A stretch of 60,000 nt of DNA, from the NCBI GenBank assembly GCA_950295325.1, contig OX485808.1:9118501-9178500 (forward strand). The letters are read 5' to 3'. This DNA is from Polytrichum commune (taxonomy: Eukaryota; Streptophyta; Polytrichopsida; Polytrichales; Polytrichaceae). Position 1 is the stretch's first letter. Every line of letters begins with the position of its first letter. The position numbers and the translations under genes are program-made. Of the stretch, positions 1 to 10,658 are shown piece after piece. Below the pieces are notes generated by a model, which worked only from the letters and a program-made list of their open reading frames with translations, ran no database searches and was not told the origin of the DNA.

Positions 1-529
1 AAATATAGACTATGAGATGAAATCTTTGAAACTTGTCAATAAAAGTACTACTCAAAAGTTTATGACTCAATCTAGTTTTGGATGTAGATTTCATGACCTT
101 AAATATTTTAAAGTTGGTCTTCCTCTTCTTCTTCTTCTTCTTCTTCTTCGTCTTCCCCCCCCCCCCTATCCCCTCCGTATTCCTTGAATTCATTATAAAC
201 TTGAGGGCACTATCAGAAATAAATTGTAGGAAAACACTAATTTAATGTAATCATATTTTAAACAAATTCTAGACAATTACGTTTTCAGTATATATACTTG
301 CACACTACTTGCACTGTCTTTTATAATATGTAAAAACAAATTCAAAATTTTTTGTCAACAAAAATTGCTTGGCTTTGTAGATGAATGTGTTTTTCAAATG
401 CTTATGATTTTATTCCTTTCACAAAATTCAAAGTTAGTATATAGTTTTAAGTTACTTTCACTTAAACCTATGCAATGTAATGGAGTGTGTGTACTTCACC
501 GTGCTTGTGTCTTGCATTTTTTTTGGATG
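1..529. other. Intergenic AT-rich DNA, no gene seen
   Basis: Apart from the microsatellite, I see only short open frames that lack codon-level coherence or any recognisable domain. Confidence 0.6.
119..158. repeat. (TTC)n microsatellite followed by a poly-C run
   Basis: A run of cttcttctt units is followed by a cytosine run. It is a simple low-complexity tract in intergenic DNA with no visible link to a gene. Confidence 0.9.
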
Positions 530-675
530 CATAACATTACTCAGGTGATGAGTTGTGTTCATGGTCTCCGCAGCCGATTCGAGAATAAAGCCTTTTGATG
601 CCGGAATCCTAATGCTTCAGACCGAATCTGAAGAAAAGGCAACTGAACACATCCCATCACCTGAGTAATGTTATG
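530..675. mobile_element. Foldback/MITE-like element with CATAACATTA ends
   Basis: A 146-bp element is bounded by a perfect 21-bp inverted repeat: it opens CATAACATTACTCAGG and closes with the exact complement ending in CATTATG-type sequence (TAATGTTATG). There is no coding capacity. Elements at 48419-48565 and 56147-56325 open with nearly the same bases, so this is probably one non-autonomous family. The target duplication is uncertain; a TG lies on both sides here. Confidence 0.65.
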
Positions 676-908
676 TGCAAAGCACGAAGATAGAGAAATA
701 AGTGACATTTTGAAATCGTTGATTGAGATTTGATTGAAAATTGATTAACAAATTCAAACCCTGAATTTTTACCATGCATCTTGTCAATCTTGTCAAGAGG
801 TTTGCAATTTGGGTTCAAAATAATAATAATAATGCATGGTTTTTTGTTGTGTTCGCATTCTAAATATGAACATTTAAATCCCTAAATGCCCAAAGTCAAT
901 GGAATGGG

Positions 909-1112
909 AGAACCGACCACTAGTTATAGATGAACTGGGGTTGACTTTGAGAAATGACTTGGTTGTAAGTTTAAGACTTCAAGAAAATTACTAATCAAGT
1001 AAAAATGAATCTCTGGAATATACCTCGAATCATTAAAGAAAAAAAACCGAAAGATCACAACATGTAACCGGTTGGACTTGGAAACACTAAGATGTTGACC
1101 GATTATGCCCAA
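909..1112 (+). repeat. Dispersed CCGGTT-type repeat, copy 1
   Basis: About 200 bp resembling segments at 2436-2640 (same orientation), 49008-49205 and 57590-57760 (both inverted). Shared landmarks are a 'gttacaaatgaactgg'-like start, a 'gacttcaagaaaattact' block, a 'gaatatacctc' block and a 'gaccgattatgcccaaa' end. No open frame is conserved among the copies. Its origin is unknown; it behaves like a non-coding interspersed repeat. Confidence 0.6.
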
Positions 1113-2269
1113 AGGGTTTCAAACTTTCATGAGCATATACCATAAGGGAATGTTGCTTTTTTAGGTGTCAAAAGGCATCTTGTGCTTCCATATTTTAAGA
1201 GTTGTTGATGACATCCTTTTTAAAGAATCTATCTAGCATTAATATATGGTTGTAGTATGCAAACTTCATCATGAATCCGAAATGACCAATTTATGAATGT
1301 GTACTCATGAAGTTCTATAATTTGAACGCATTATATGATGATGAGTTGAGACTTCACTCTTTACACCTTTACGAATCCATGTGCTTTCATGCTATGAGCA
1401 AGTGTGGTCACATGTCGGAATTACTAGAAAAATAAGAAACATACATAGTAGGAGGTGTAACAAAGGGCGATGTGCAACATTCTTATAGTTTGTAATTTCT
1501 TTGTGATTACATGTTTGGGACATACTTGACATAATATTACTCAGCGCACAACTCCAGTTCTGTGGGCCCTGGGAATATAACCATGGGATGACTTCATATT
1601 TAGACTGAGTTCCTAGCATCACATGGTTAGGTTACGTTCCCTAAGCCCGTAAAATGGAAGCTATGCATTGATTAATGCTCTGAATCATATTGAAATGTCA
1701 CCACTTCCATGTCAAAAAGAACGTTTACGAGAGTTCAACAAACCAAGTGGCAACCTTCCTAAACCACATCTTTTTAGTTAGAAATAAAACCCACCACATT
1801 TGATCATTCATCAACCATTATGGAGCATGGTATGCAAAAAGGGGTCAATGTAAATATAACATGACAAATGCTCATGAGATTTAGTATCATAAACTAAGTC
1901 ACAAAATGACAATCTACAAACTATACAAATTAGTTAACTAAAGGTTGCGATTTGTGGTGTTAATTTTATCACATGCCACTTGAAATTTTGTGTGAAAATA
2001 TTGTACGTGCATTCTAGAGTCAATAGAATGGTTGTGGATTGTGTTTGGTCATGTTTATGAATTATTGACTTAAGATCTATTGACACTAGAAGTTATCTAG
2101 TGAAATACCCATTTTTGATGTTTGTGTCAAGATGAACTTCCAAGAACTTTATTTTATTTCCATAGTGTAACATACATAGTATAACTATTCGATTGGCGTA
2201 ATGTAAACCTTGATTTGATTTACCTTGAAATGTATCAACGATTGAGAATTGTTTGTAGCAATAATCAAT

Positions 2270-3340
2270 TTTATAAAATGATTTATTGGCTCTGCCATAT
2301 GGGAATAGACCTAGGGTGGTCTTTAAAATGGGTCGAGGTTTCGCAGCCAACCATAAGTGGCCACATATGTTGTTAGTAATTTGCTCTTCAAGTGAAGTCT
2401 AGTTGCAAGCGACCACTGTCTGGGGAGACCTATCAGTTAGTTACAAATGAACTGGTTGAGTTTGAGAAATAACCGGTTGAAGTTCAAGACTTCAGGAGAA
2501 TTACTGATCATATTAGAGAAATCTATAGAAGAATATACCTGAAATGAGTAAAGCAAAACCGGAAGATGTCAACATGAAACCGGCTAGATTTGGAGTCACT
2601 AGGATCTTGACCGACTATGGCCAAAATCTTCCCAGGCACTACAAGTAACCATTGATGTAAAGCGGTCTCTAAAATGAGCCAAAGTTTGGTCTTGGTTGGA
2701 CAACTAAGCAATGTGTGCAAGAGAATCCTAGGACAAAGCACTATTGTGACTAGCCACTTGTTCATTTATTATTGGTTTTTCCATGTGGGAAGAGATTTGA
2801 TGATGGTATTTGAAATGAGCCAAAACTTGGGCAGCCAATCAAAACCAACCACAAATGTGATGTGATTCGGAAGTGTTAGTGTTAGCAACTCGTTCTTCAA
2901 GTGGAGTCTAGTTGCACGTGGCTATGGATTTCAAGTGGTCTCTAAATTGAGCCAAAGTTGGGCTTTGGTCGGACCACCAACCATAACAAGCCATATATGT
3001 AGGATAAAAATAAGGCATAACACTCTTGCAATTAGCTGTTTGTTTATTGGCTCTGCCATGTAGGGACGAGACTTAGTGATGGTATTTGAAACGAGCCAAA
3101 AGTTTGGCCTCTATCCTTAAGGAGTTAAGTATAGTTCACTCTAGTAAGAATCAAACTCTTACTCTAGGTGAAAATTATAATTACCTTCTTATCTTCTTAA
3201 CTTCTTATCTTTGTACACATACTAGGTACATGGGAACTCACAATTGCACGTGTGTTAGCCATGTGGGCACGATAACAATAGAGCCAAACACTCTTACAAC
3301 TAAGGAGGGAGACTTTTTTTTTGTGTGTGCATGTGTGTAG
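2270..3340 (+). repeat. Degenerate tandem block with 'ttggctctgccat ... gagccaaa' units
   Basis: A block recurs near 2285, 2760 and 3045: 'attggctctgccatrtgggaa', then about 30 bp later 'ggtatttgaaatgagccaaa', plus a 'cttcaagtggagtctagttgca' segment near 2390 and 2895. The units have drifted and are interleaved with the dispersed repeat above. No gene is visible. Confidence 0.45.
2436..2640 (+). repeat. Dispersed CCGGTT-type repeat, copy 2
   Basis: This copy carries the same ordered blocks as copy 1 and is closer to the copy at 49008-49205: both hold 'aaccggttgaagttcaagactt' in one orientation or the other and the 'aggatcttgaccga' end block. Confidence 0.6.
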
Positions 3341-4060
3341 GGGGGGAGTGGTGCACTAAATATGATATTTAGTGTCACCAATTCTAATTCTCTTGCTCAA
3401 TTTAATACCAATTGTAAATTGTGGTATAGTGTCACCAACACTAAATGCTAAGCCAACATTATTTGTCATTCATTGTACACAAGATTCAGGGGGGGGGGGT
3501 TATAGACTTACAGTGTTGCAATTACTGTCACATACAAAACAATTTTTCATCCAAATTTTAATCATTCATGACAATATTTCATCAGAAGTCATTGGCAAGA
3601 GAAGGTGGGGTTTTTGGCCCACGGATGAACTCTTCCATCATCCATGACAATATTTGCTCCCTTATTCATACGAAGTGTCATCATAAAAGTTACCAAGGTG
3701 ACATTAAATACCATATGACACAACACATCATATTTAGAGTAGTGTCCTCTACACGTTCATCCCCCCTTCTACTAACCTTCCCATAGTCAAGTGCTCGAGG
3801 AAGCTAAGCAATCATGTAGTTAAACTCCACCCAACCAAACTCAAGCATACCAATAACTCCACATCGCGTTGTCTCGGTCACTATCGACCACCAAGCCTCG
3901 ATAAAGACACGCACACACGCACAAGGACCTCTATTTACGTGAGTGAGGTTGTGTTGGTGGTGTTGAAAAGAAGGGAGGAAAAAAGAAGGAAAAGAGAGAG
4001 AAGAGAAAAGAAAAGAAAAAATAGGCATACGGAAAACTCAACCCGACTACGTTGTGTGCG
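3341..4060. other. Upstream intergenic DNA, no gene seen
   Basis: It contains G runs (near 3340 and 3490) and purine-rich tracts near 3960-4020. I see no domain or consistent open frame. It is the distal promoter region of the AP2 gene. Confidence 0.5.
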
Positions 4061-4064
4061 CAAT

Positions 4065-4072
4065 TATATAAA
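4065..4072 (+). promoter_or_regulatory. Candidate TATA box of the AP2 gene
   Basis: The octamer TATATAAA lies 378 bases before the AP2 start codon. It is followed by a pyrimidine-rich stretch near 4188-4203 typical of plant core promoters. The placement suggests a leader of about 350 nt, which would include the G-rich tract and the two small upstream open frames. This is inferred from position and consensus only. Confidence 0.45.
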
Positions 4073-4254
4073 TGCACGCACCCATCAAAAAGGTTGCCAT
4101 AGCCACCTCCCTCGTACTACATATAGCGGCCCCCCACACACGCCCTCCTTACTAGGTTGAAAAAACATTCTCCGACTTTAGATTCATCTCCTCCTCCTCT
4201 TTCCACAAACAAAAAGGAAGTTTGAGGCACTTGAGAGAACTTAATAGGCTCTTA

Positions 4255-4316
4255 GAGAGGAGGGGAGGGGGAGGGGGAGGGGAGAGGAGGGGAGGGGGAG
4301 GGGAGAGGAGGGGAGA
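4255..4316 (+). promoter_or_regulatory. G-rich GGGGAGG tract in the AP2 leader (G-quadruplex-prone)
   Basis: About 60 bases consist almost only of G and A, with many runs of four or five G separated by single A or GA. It lies 134-195 nt before the start codon, inside the leader predicted from the TATA-like box. Such tracts can form G-quadruplexes in DNA and, if transcribed, in mRNA; the G-rich strand is the sense strand here. Confidence 0.6.
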
Positions 4317-4358
4317 AGAGCTCGCCGAGGAGGGAGGGGTGACGGGGGGTGACGGGAG

Positions 4359-4456
4359 ATGACGGGCGTTGACGAGAGCAGAGCAGCGCCAGTAGCGATG
4401 GCGAAGGCGAGACCATGAAGGCAGCAGTTGTTGGCGTTGTTGGTTGGCGATGGTGA
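4359..4456 (+). promoter_or_regulatory. Two overlapping upstream open frames in the AP2 leader
   Basis: uORF1 starts at 4359 and stops at 4416-4418 (19 codons). uORF2 starts at 4415 and stops at 4454-4456, so it overlaps both the uORF1 stop (ATGA) and the main start codon at 4450. If the leader starts near the candidate TATA box, these would reduce initiation at 4450, and start use could shift to the next in-frame ATG at 4471. Translation is not shown. Confidence 0.4.
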
Positions 4457-7400
4457 AGGAATTAGTGGCGATGGTGGCGGAAAGGAGGGAGGAGCAGGAG
4501 GTAGACATAGGCGTAGATACAGAGAGACAAAGACAAGCATTCGCGCAGGCACGGATCGCACAGACACAGAAGACGGAAGTAATAACAGAAGAGGAGGAAG
4601 TAGCAGCAGCAGCAGCAGCAGCAGGGGAGAACACTGGAAGCACAATCGTGAGCAGTAGCAGCGGTGGGGCAGGCGAGGTGGTGGATCGGGGAAGGAACAA
4701 ACGGAGGGCGAGAGGGAGCCCGCATGTCGCAGCTCGCAACAGCAAGAGCAGCAAGAAGGCAGGAGCAGGAGGAGCAGGAGGAGGAGCAGCAGGAAGCGGG
4801 GAACGCAGGGAGCCCGTGTGCGGAATGGCCAGCGCAGGCAAACGCAGCTCAGTCTACCGTGGTGTCACAAGGTGGTGGACACAAGGGAAAAAAAAATCAT
4901 CGAACGATCGAATCGCACTTGACGTTGTTTTGTTTTGTTTCGTTTCGTTTCGTTTTTACTTCTTCTTCTTCTTTCCCCCTCGATAGTATCTTTCCTGTCC
5001 AGCTGCGAAATTCAGCTGTGAGGATTCGAGTCCACCTTGCATGCAGAAGCTCAATTCGGTGGTCGGTGTGTGTTTGCTTGCAGACACCGGTGGACAGGGC
5101 GCTACGAGGCGCATCTGTGGGACAAGAGTAGCTGGAACGACAAACAACACAAGAAGGGACGACAAGGTGGTGGCGATGAAAAATCATCATCTCCTTTCAC
5201 ATAGACAGAATTTTTTTTTTTGGTTTACTTTGGAGAGGAGAGGATATGTCTATATTTATTTTTTTGTTTTTGTTTTTGGCTTCGCCGTTTCGGTGATCGC
5301 ATTGCTGCATTTGGATGGGACTGGCGCTGGATTCTGAATTTGTGTGTGTTTGTGTGGTGGGTGTGTTTGTGTTGTGTGGTGTGTGGGGTGGTCGGTTGCT
5401 GTGTCGTCGATTTCATCGCTACAGTGTACCTCGGTAAGCTCGAATTTTCGGCAAAGCAAGCTTGGGCTGCTTGCTCCTTCAACTCGCTGCCTTTGTTTTC
5501 GTGGTGTGGTGTGGTGCAATTTCCCATATGCCATTTTTCATTTTCGTATTTTTTGTGTGGTTAAGGGACCTTTTGCGTTGGGGGATGGGATGTGCAGGTG
5601 CATATGATGAAGAGGAGGCCGCGGCGAGAGCCTACGATCTCGCAGCGCTCAAGTACTGGGGAGCCGGGACGGTGATTAACTTCAAGGTATTAAACAAAAG
5701 AGAAACTCCTAATCAGTTACCCGATCCTCCCTCCCTACTCCTTAATTGGGAGGGGAAAGCGAGCAGTACACCCTCCCAATGCTCTTTCGCAGATACATGC
5801 ACAATGTGCTTCGCGAGGCTCGCCTTCTGAAAATCTCCATGGTGTCTTGTTTGGTTTGGTTTGGTTTTGCAGTTGGAGGATTACGCCCAGCATCTACGGG
5901 AGATGGATAATATATCGCGGGAAGAGTACCTCGCCACCCTTAGAAGGTCAGATTATACACACGCGCACACACGCAAAAACTTCAACTAAACTACCCATGG
6001 ATCTTTGCCCAACCCAACCCCACCCCTCCTTGTTAAGGTTCTAAGGGTTTCTAAGAGTTTCTACGAGTTTTTAAGATACTTGTTGGGCATCAGAGTACTC
6101 GATTCTGGCAGAATTGCATTTCTAAGACCAGCATTTGGGATTGTTATAAGAACAGGAAGAGCAGCGGATTTTCAAGAGGAGTTTCCAAGTACAGGGGCGT
6201 GGCCAGGTAATTCCTCGTCCTCTTGGCATCAATGTAGTACTTAGCTCGGTAGGTCCGTCTGTCTTGGGTAAAAAAATAACAGTTGTGCATAGTTTCTGTC
6301 TAAGGTGAACAAATTGTGACTCCTCATTTTTAGTCTCCCGTTAAAAAACCTTGGATGTGAAACTTCGTCACTGTGTGGTCCCTAACCCTCTTTTTTCTTT
6401 TCTTTTTTCACACAGACAGTAAAGTTAGGAGTTTCTGTAGATCGCAAACCTTCTGTCGATGGCACCGACCATACCCCAATTTGGGTTCTTCGAGTCTGTC
6501 ATGTTCATCAATGCAGGCCCTTCCGTTCTGGAACGTCTTTGTAAAGCAATTTCTGTGGAGATAGAGCAAGGATAACCCCAGTTTTCCATTATATACTTTG
6601 GACTCGTGAGCTACTAGAGTAATTACTAGTGTTGAGAAGAAGAGGTATTAGTTGTGTGAATCTAGCTAGGCTTGCCACCACCGGTATGCAAAAAAAAAAA
6701 ATCACCAGAGCTTCACTCTCCGTTTGTTACAAGATGACAGGTCTTTTGAAGATTTTAATGTTTTTTTTTATCAGGATAGAATGACCTGCAGAAAGGAGAA
6801 ACCACATGACCTGGCCAGACTTTGATTTTCTCGCAGCAGCTATCCCCTTCATTGTTGCTTTGCAACTACCAGTTGTCAACAAGTAAACAACCACCCTTTC
6901 TTCTTTTTGTCTCAAGTGGTTTCACACTTACTGGCATCCACTGGCAATCTGTAGTCTCTCGCTTGGTGATCTTGCTGTGGAGCTGTAGTTGTGGTCTGGC
7001 CGTGTACAGAAAACCATCCAACAGAATTCTTAATTTTAATTTTTAATTTCTTAATTGAAAGTAGTGCAGCTGTTGTTCGAGGGTGAAGTTGATGACCCTG
7101 ATGATCGCAGTAGGAAAGCCCAGGAGTTCAGGTCAGTCATTGATGGCACAAACAAAAGTCTACTTATTTTCCTTCTCTCCTCTTATCATCAGAGTGTTGA
7201 ACTTCTACACTCACAATTGAATGTAGTCTTTCTTTACATCACTTGGAGGATGCATTTCTATCTGAAGATGCCATTTGTAATGTAACAAGCAGGAGAAAGA
7301 AATTGATCTTCCAGACTTTGCTGTGATGATGATCAGTGTAGCCCCTGGGGTTTTCAAAACACGTGCCCACTTTTTTTGTTCACTTCACTGGCTATGTATT

Positions 7401-9685
7401 TTTTTTCCCACTGTAGAATAGGGTGGAATTGATTTGGCAAGAAATTACCGTGGTAAAATTTCCTGTACGGTTAGAGAGTTATCAATTTTGACCCCCACCA
7501 TGCCAATAGTTGAGTCTCTTCACACCAATTTGGAAATCAGATATACCTAGTGAATTTTATAATAGTCAAGTTTACTATATAGTTGGAAATTTTATAAAAC
7601 TTAGATAGATGAGCTACAGTTCTGTATGGAAACAATGGTATACTCATATGGAGTTTCCTCAGATTCTCTGGGACTTGGCCCTTTCCACTTCTATTTCCGG
7701 TCAAATGTGGCAACAATTCATCATAGTCAACTCGACCAACCCATGTGTTTCATAAATGTCAATTTATTGTTCAAGAACCACGTCTAAATTAATCATTAAG
7801 GATGACCATACAGTCCAGTACTGTGCAGATAAACCAATAACCTTTACATGAGAACATGAATCCCTGACATGCAGAATTTGATACCATGTTAAAGGGAACT
7901 TGAATATACACAGAGAGAGACCAGAGCACTCTCATTGCTCTTATTCACCAGTACCTTGAAGTGGTGAAACTCTATAAGCATTTCTAATAACTCTTTGCAT
8001 ATGTTAGCTGTCATTGTAATTTAAAGACTTCCAACCCATCCATTTACATTTACGTTTATGGTGTGGGTTCATGAAAATCAAAATGTTCAAATTTCCACAT
8101 GGTGAAATCTGAGGCTGCAGAAACTTACTTTCTATGAGCAATCAATATTATTGGAAATCCAGTTCCTAATGTCATCTATCGTCCGTGTGATAAAAAACCA
8201 GAGCTTTCTTTTTCAGAGATTAGTAAATAGCAGTTACCAGCATCAAAAATTAAACACTGAAGAAAAGTAGTTTGTTCCTAATGTTTCTCTTATTTCACCT
8301 GAAGATGTGAATGACCAAGTGGAACAGAGGGACTGATGTAAGTAGTATTGGTGAAAATCTTCAGGCATCATCACAATGGACGCTGGGAAGCCCGCATTGG
8401 TCGTGTGTTTGGGAACAAGTACCTTTACCTCGGCACCTTCAGTGAGTCCAAGACTTTAACTGTAACTTTATTCTTTTACAGTCATTGTTTGTAAGTTAGA
8501 TGAAATGGTAACTAATGGCGGAACCTCACCTGGCTATAGGTACACAAGAAGAAGCTGCAGAAGCTTATGATAGGGCGGCAATAGAATACCGTGGTGCGGC
8601 TGCTGTCACAAACTTCGAGCTCACTCGATATAGCCCGTGGGTTTCTCAACTTGACCCATGAAGCCTTACTTAATTCAGATGTTTTTAAGTTTTTGATTTT
8701 TAATTTGTCCTGAAGGGTTAGCAAATTCCATTCATACATAAATTGGAAAATTCTTCTAGTAGGCAGTAGTTTCATGTTTATTGCGATGTAGGTTATGATC
8801 AAGCATGTTCTTGCAACCTCATATAAGCATGGGTGATTTTAAGGGACTAGTATGTGGTCATGGTGATCCTGCAGGGCACCTTCAAAATTGCAGGGACAAC
8901 CTATCTACTTACTTCAAGGTCATAGAGGTTGCGCAATTCCTGATGGGGGTTCATCAAGTGACTTGCAAAACATGGACAAGGTTTGCCATTCATTCGACAG
9001 AGGCTCGTCCAACGACCTTCCGATGCTGGAAATGAATGCTTGTCCCATCAACAACAACACCATTGATCTGTCGATACAAAGGAAAGAACTGAGGTCCGAC
9101 GTCAAAGAAGCACAGGTTTGTGTTTTTGACGAAAGCCAACCTCAGTACAGATTTGGTGGGCAACCACTCACCAACAACAACAGCGTTAGACAACAACATC
9201 AACCAGTGGATGACTATAGGAACCTAATTATAGCACAAAATCATGGCAATGTGGGTCACGTTTTGGAGGAGCAGGGTTTCCAAGACACTTTGGTTGGGGG
9301 GGGACCAAGGGAGGAATTCACGTTAGAAGATTTTTCGGACATGGCAAAGATGAGTGCTGCGACATCGAGTGACATAACATCCTTGATAGTCAAGGATGAG
9401 GAGTACAAGTTTCCCGAGGTCGTGTACACAAATTTTGAGGAGCTTTCACTAGTGGAGTCACCAACCGATTCTGACCCGAGGCTACTCCAGAGCGACTATT
9501 CGACTGCATTTCTAGATGACATATATCCCGGTTCCATGCACGACATGGAACAATTTCTTGATACAAACTCATTTGAAGAATTGCAACCATGGGTGGTAAT
9601 TCCCCGAGATGTCGGATCATCAGCGGCCGACTCAACAGTGCAAGTTTTGGGTGGTGGTGATGGCAGCTACGTAATGAGCTCTTAA
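4450..9685 (+). CDS. WRINKLED1-like AP2 transcription factor, nine exons
   Basis: Nuclear DNA-binding transcription factor with two AP2 domains; in seed plants WRI1 relatives activate glycolytic and fatty-acid synthesis genes. Exons: 4450-4871, 5084-5166, 5425-5433, 5598-5686, 5873-5946, 6156-6206, 8365-8441, 8540-8640 and 8894-9685. All borders are GT/AG and the phases close to a 565-residue protein. AP2 domain 1 covers about residues 134-201 (SVYRGVTR ... [13 protein letters not shown] ... [15 protein letters not shown]). The linker contains [17 protein letters not shown]. Domain 2 covers about 236-297 ([20 protein letters not shown] ... [11 protein letters not shown]). The third exon is a 9-nt microexon giving VYL, a hallmark of this AP2 subgroup. 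[27 protein letters not shown]-type wording favours the WRI clade over AINTEGUMENTA. The C-terminus is acidic and Asn/Gln-rich, suiting activation. The N-terminus is Ala/Gly-rich and less certain; the exon 8 donor (GTTTCT) is weak. Orthology within the WRI clade is inferred. Confidence 0.9.
5425..5433 (+). other. 9-nt microexon (VYL) of the AP2 gene
   Basis: TGTACCTCG lies between 'ctacag' and 'gtaagc'. With the flanking G of exon 2 and the GT of exon 4 it encodes V-Y-L-G in the first AP2 domain. Plant WRI1/ANT-type genes carry the same tiny exon, so it is an ancient feature and helps confirm the gene model. Confidence 0.9.
6409..7135 (+). pseudogene. Exon-like fragments of an unknown gene inside AP2 intron 6
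   Basis: Intron 6 (6207-8364) is by far the longest in the gene. It holds a segment at about 6417-6570 with coherent codons, including [12 protein letters not shown] and then, after a shift of frame, [19 protein letters not shown] second segment, at 7069-7131, is bordered by 'gtgcag' and 'gtcagt' and reads [20 protein letters not shown]. Neither fits the AP2 domain it would interrupt. They look like remnants of another gene, or a captured fragment, in the same orientation. I do not recognise the family. Confidence 0.35.
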
Positions 9686-10658
9686 TCATCATCACCACAA
9701 ACTACTTACAAGGTACCTCTTGTCTTTCTAGAGTTGTCTCTCTCTCTATTCATTTGAATTTCCCCACGCTGTGAAGTTTTGAGGATGTGTTCCAACACCA
9801 ACACCTTGTGTGCAAAAAAGGCTTGGAACATCATCTCATATGTGGGAGAACTCACATTAGAAACTTGGTCATCAGTTTCTTTTATTCCATCCCCATGTCT
9901 GAAAGAACTGATGCCAAGAGAGTGCTGGTGTACTAGCAGGTATTACAACGTGCACGCACTCACTCACTCATGTATAGGTGTTTGAACAAGTAGAAAAATG
10001 GGGTCAATGTATATTTGTGGACTCGTGTTGATGATGAACACAAAAGAGGATTGATATATACCTAGTACCAAATCTTGTACCAAATCTGGTGAATGACAAG
10101 GACTCTGCAGCCGGCATGGGTTGGGTTCAGTTTTGAAGTTGTATATACTCCTAGTTCCGGTATGTGAGGTACTAGGTAAGGCTAGCAAAGTGGGTTAGTA
10201 TCCAAGGTCCACCTTTTGTGGTGGTGTACAATCATTTTGAAGAGTTGAAATCCATTGGCCTTTGGTCATTTCCAGCAAGACTTGTGTACTTTGTGAGCCT
10301 GGACAGGTCATGGCATGATGCTTTATATTTGAGGTCATGTTCATGAATCATCACAATCAGAAGGCAATTTCACAATCATGAGCAATTTGGGCATCGATTT
10401 GACAGATCATGATAGTTTATTGCTTTAATTGAAAAGGGATCTTGGATTCCAGATATCAACAAACAACTGTTCATCTCCTTTCTCAAATTTAGCAGTTACT
10501 TTGTTTGAGGTGATCATTGGGTTGTGCCATGTATGTCAGGACTTACAATTTAGAGTTACATTGTACACACTTAAAAAACAAGAAAAGCATTTGCTCCAAC
10601 TCCATCTGCCCAATCAAAGTTCGATAAATGGCCAATACTTGGTAATATTTCCTACAAA
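9686..10658. other. Intergenic stretch between convergent AP2 and PPR genes
   Basis: It should contain the 3' untranslated regions of both genes, which run tail-to-tail. I see no gene or repeat here. Confidence 0.6.

Noticed and set aside
4152-4841. Long minus-strand frames rich in Pro, Ser and Leu
   Set aside because: They are the complement of the GA-rich leader and Ala/Gly-rich first exon of the AP2 gene; low-complexity composition explains the openness.
8875-8893. Earlier acceptor for the last AP2 exon at 8875
   Set aside because: It would put the exon out of phase with exon 8; the acceptor before 8894 keeps the frame.
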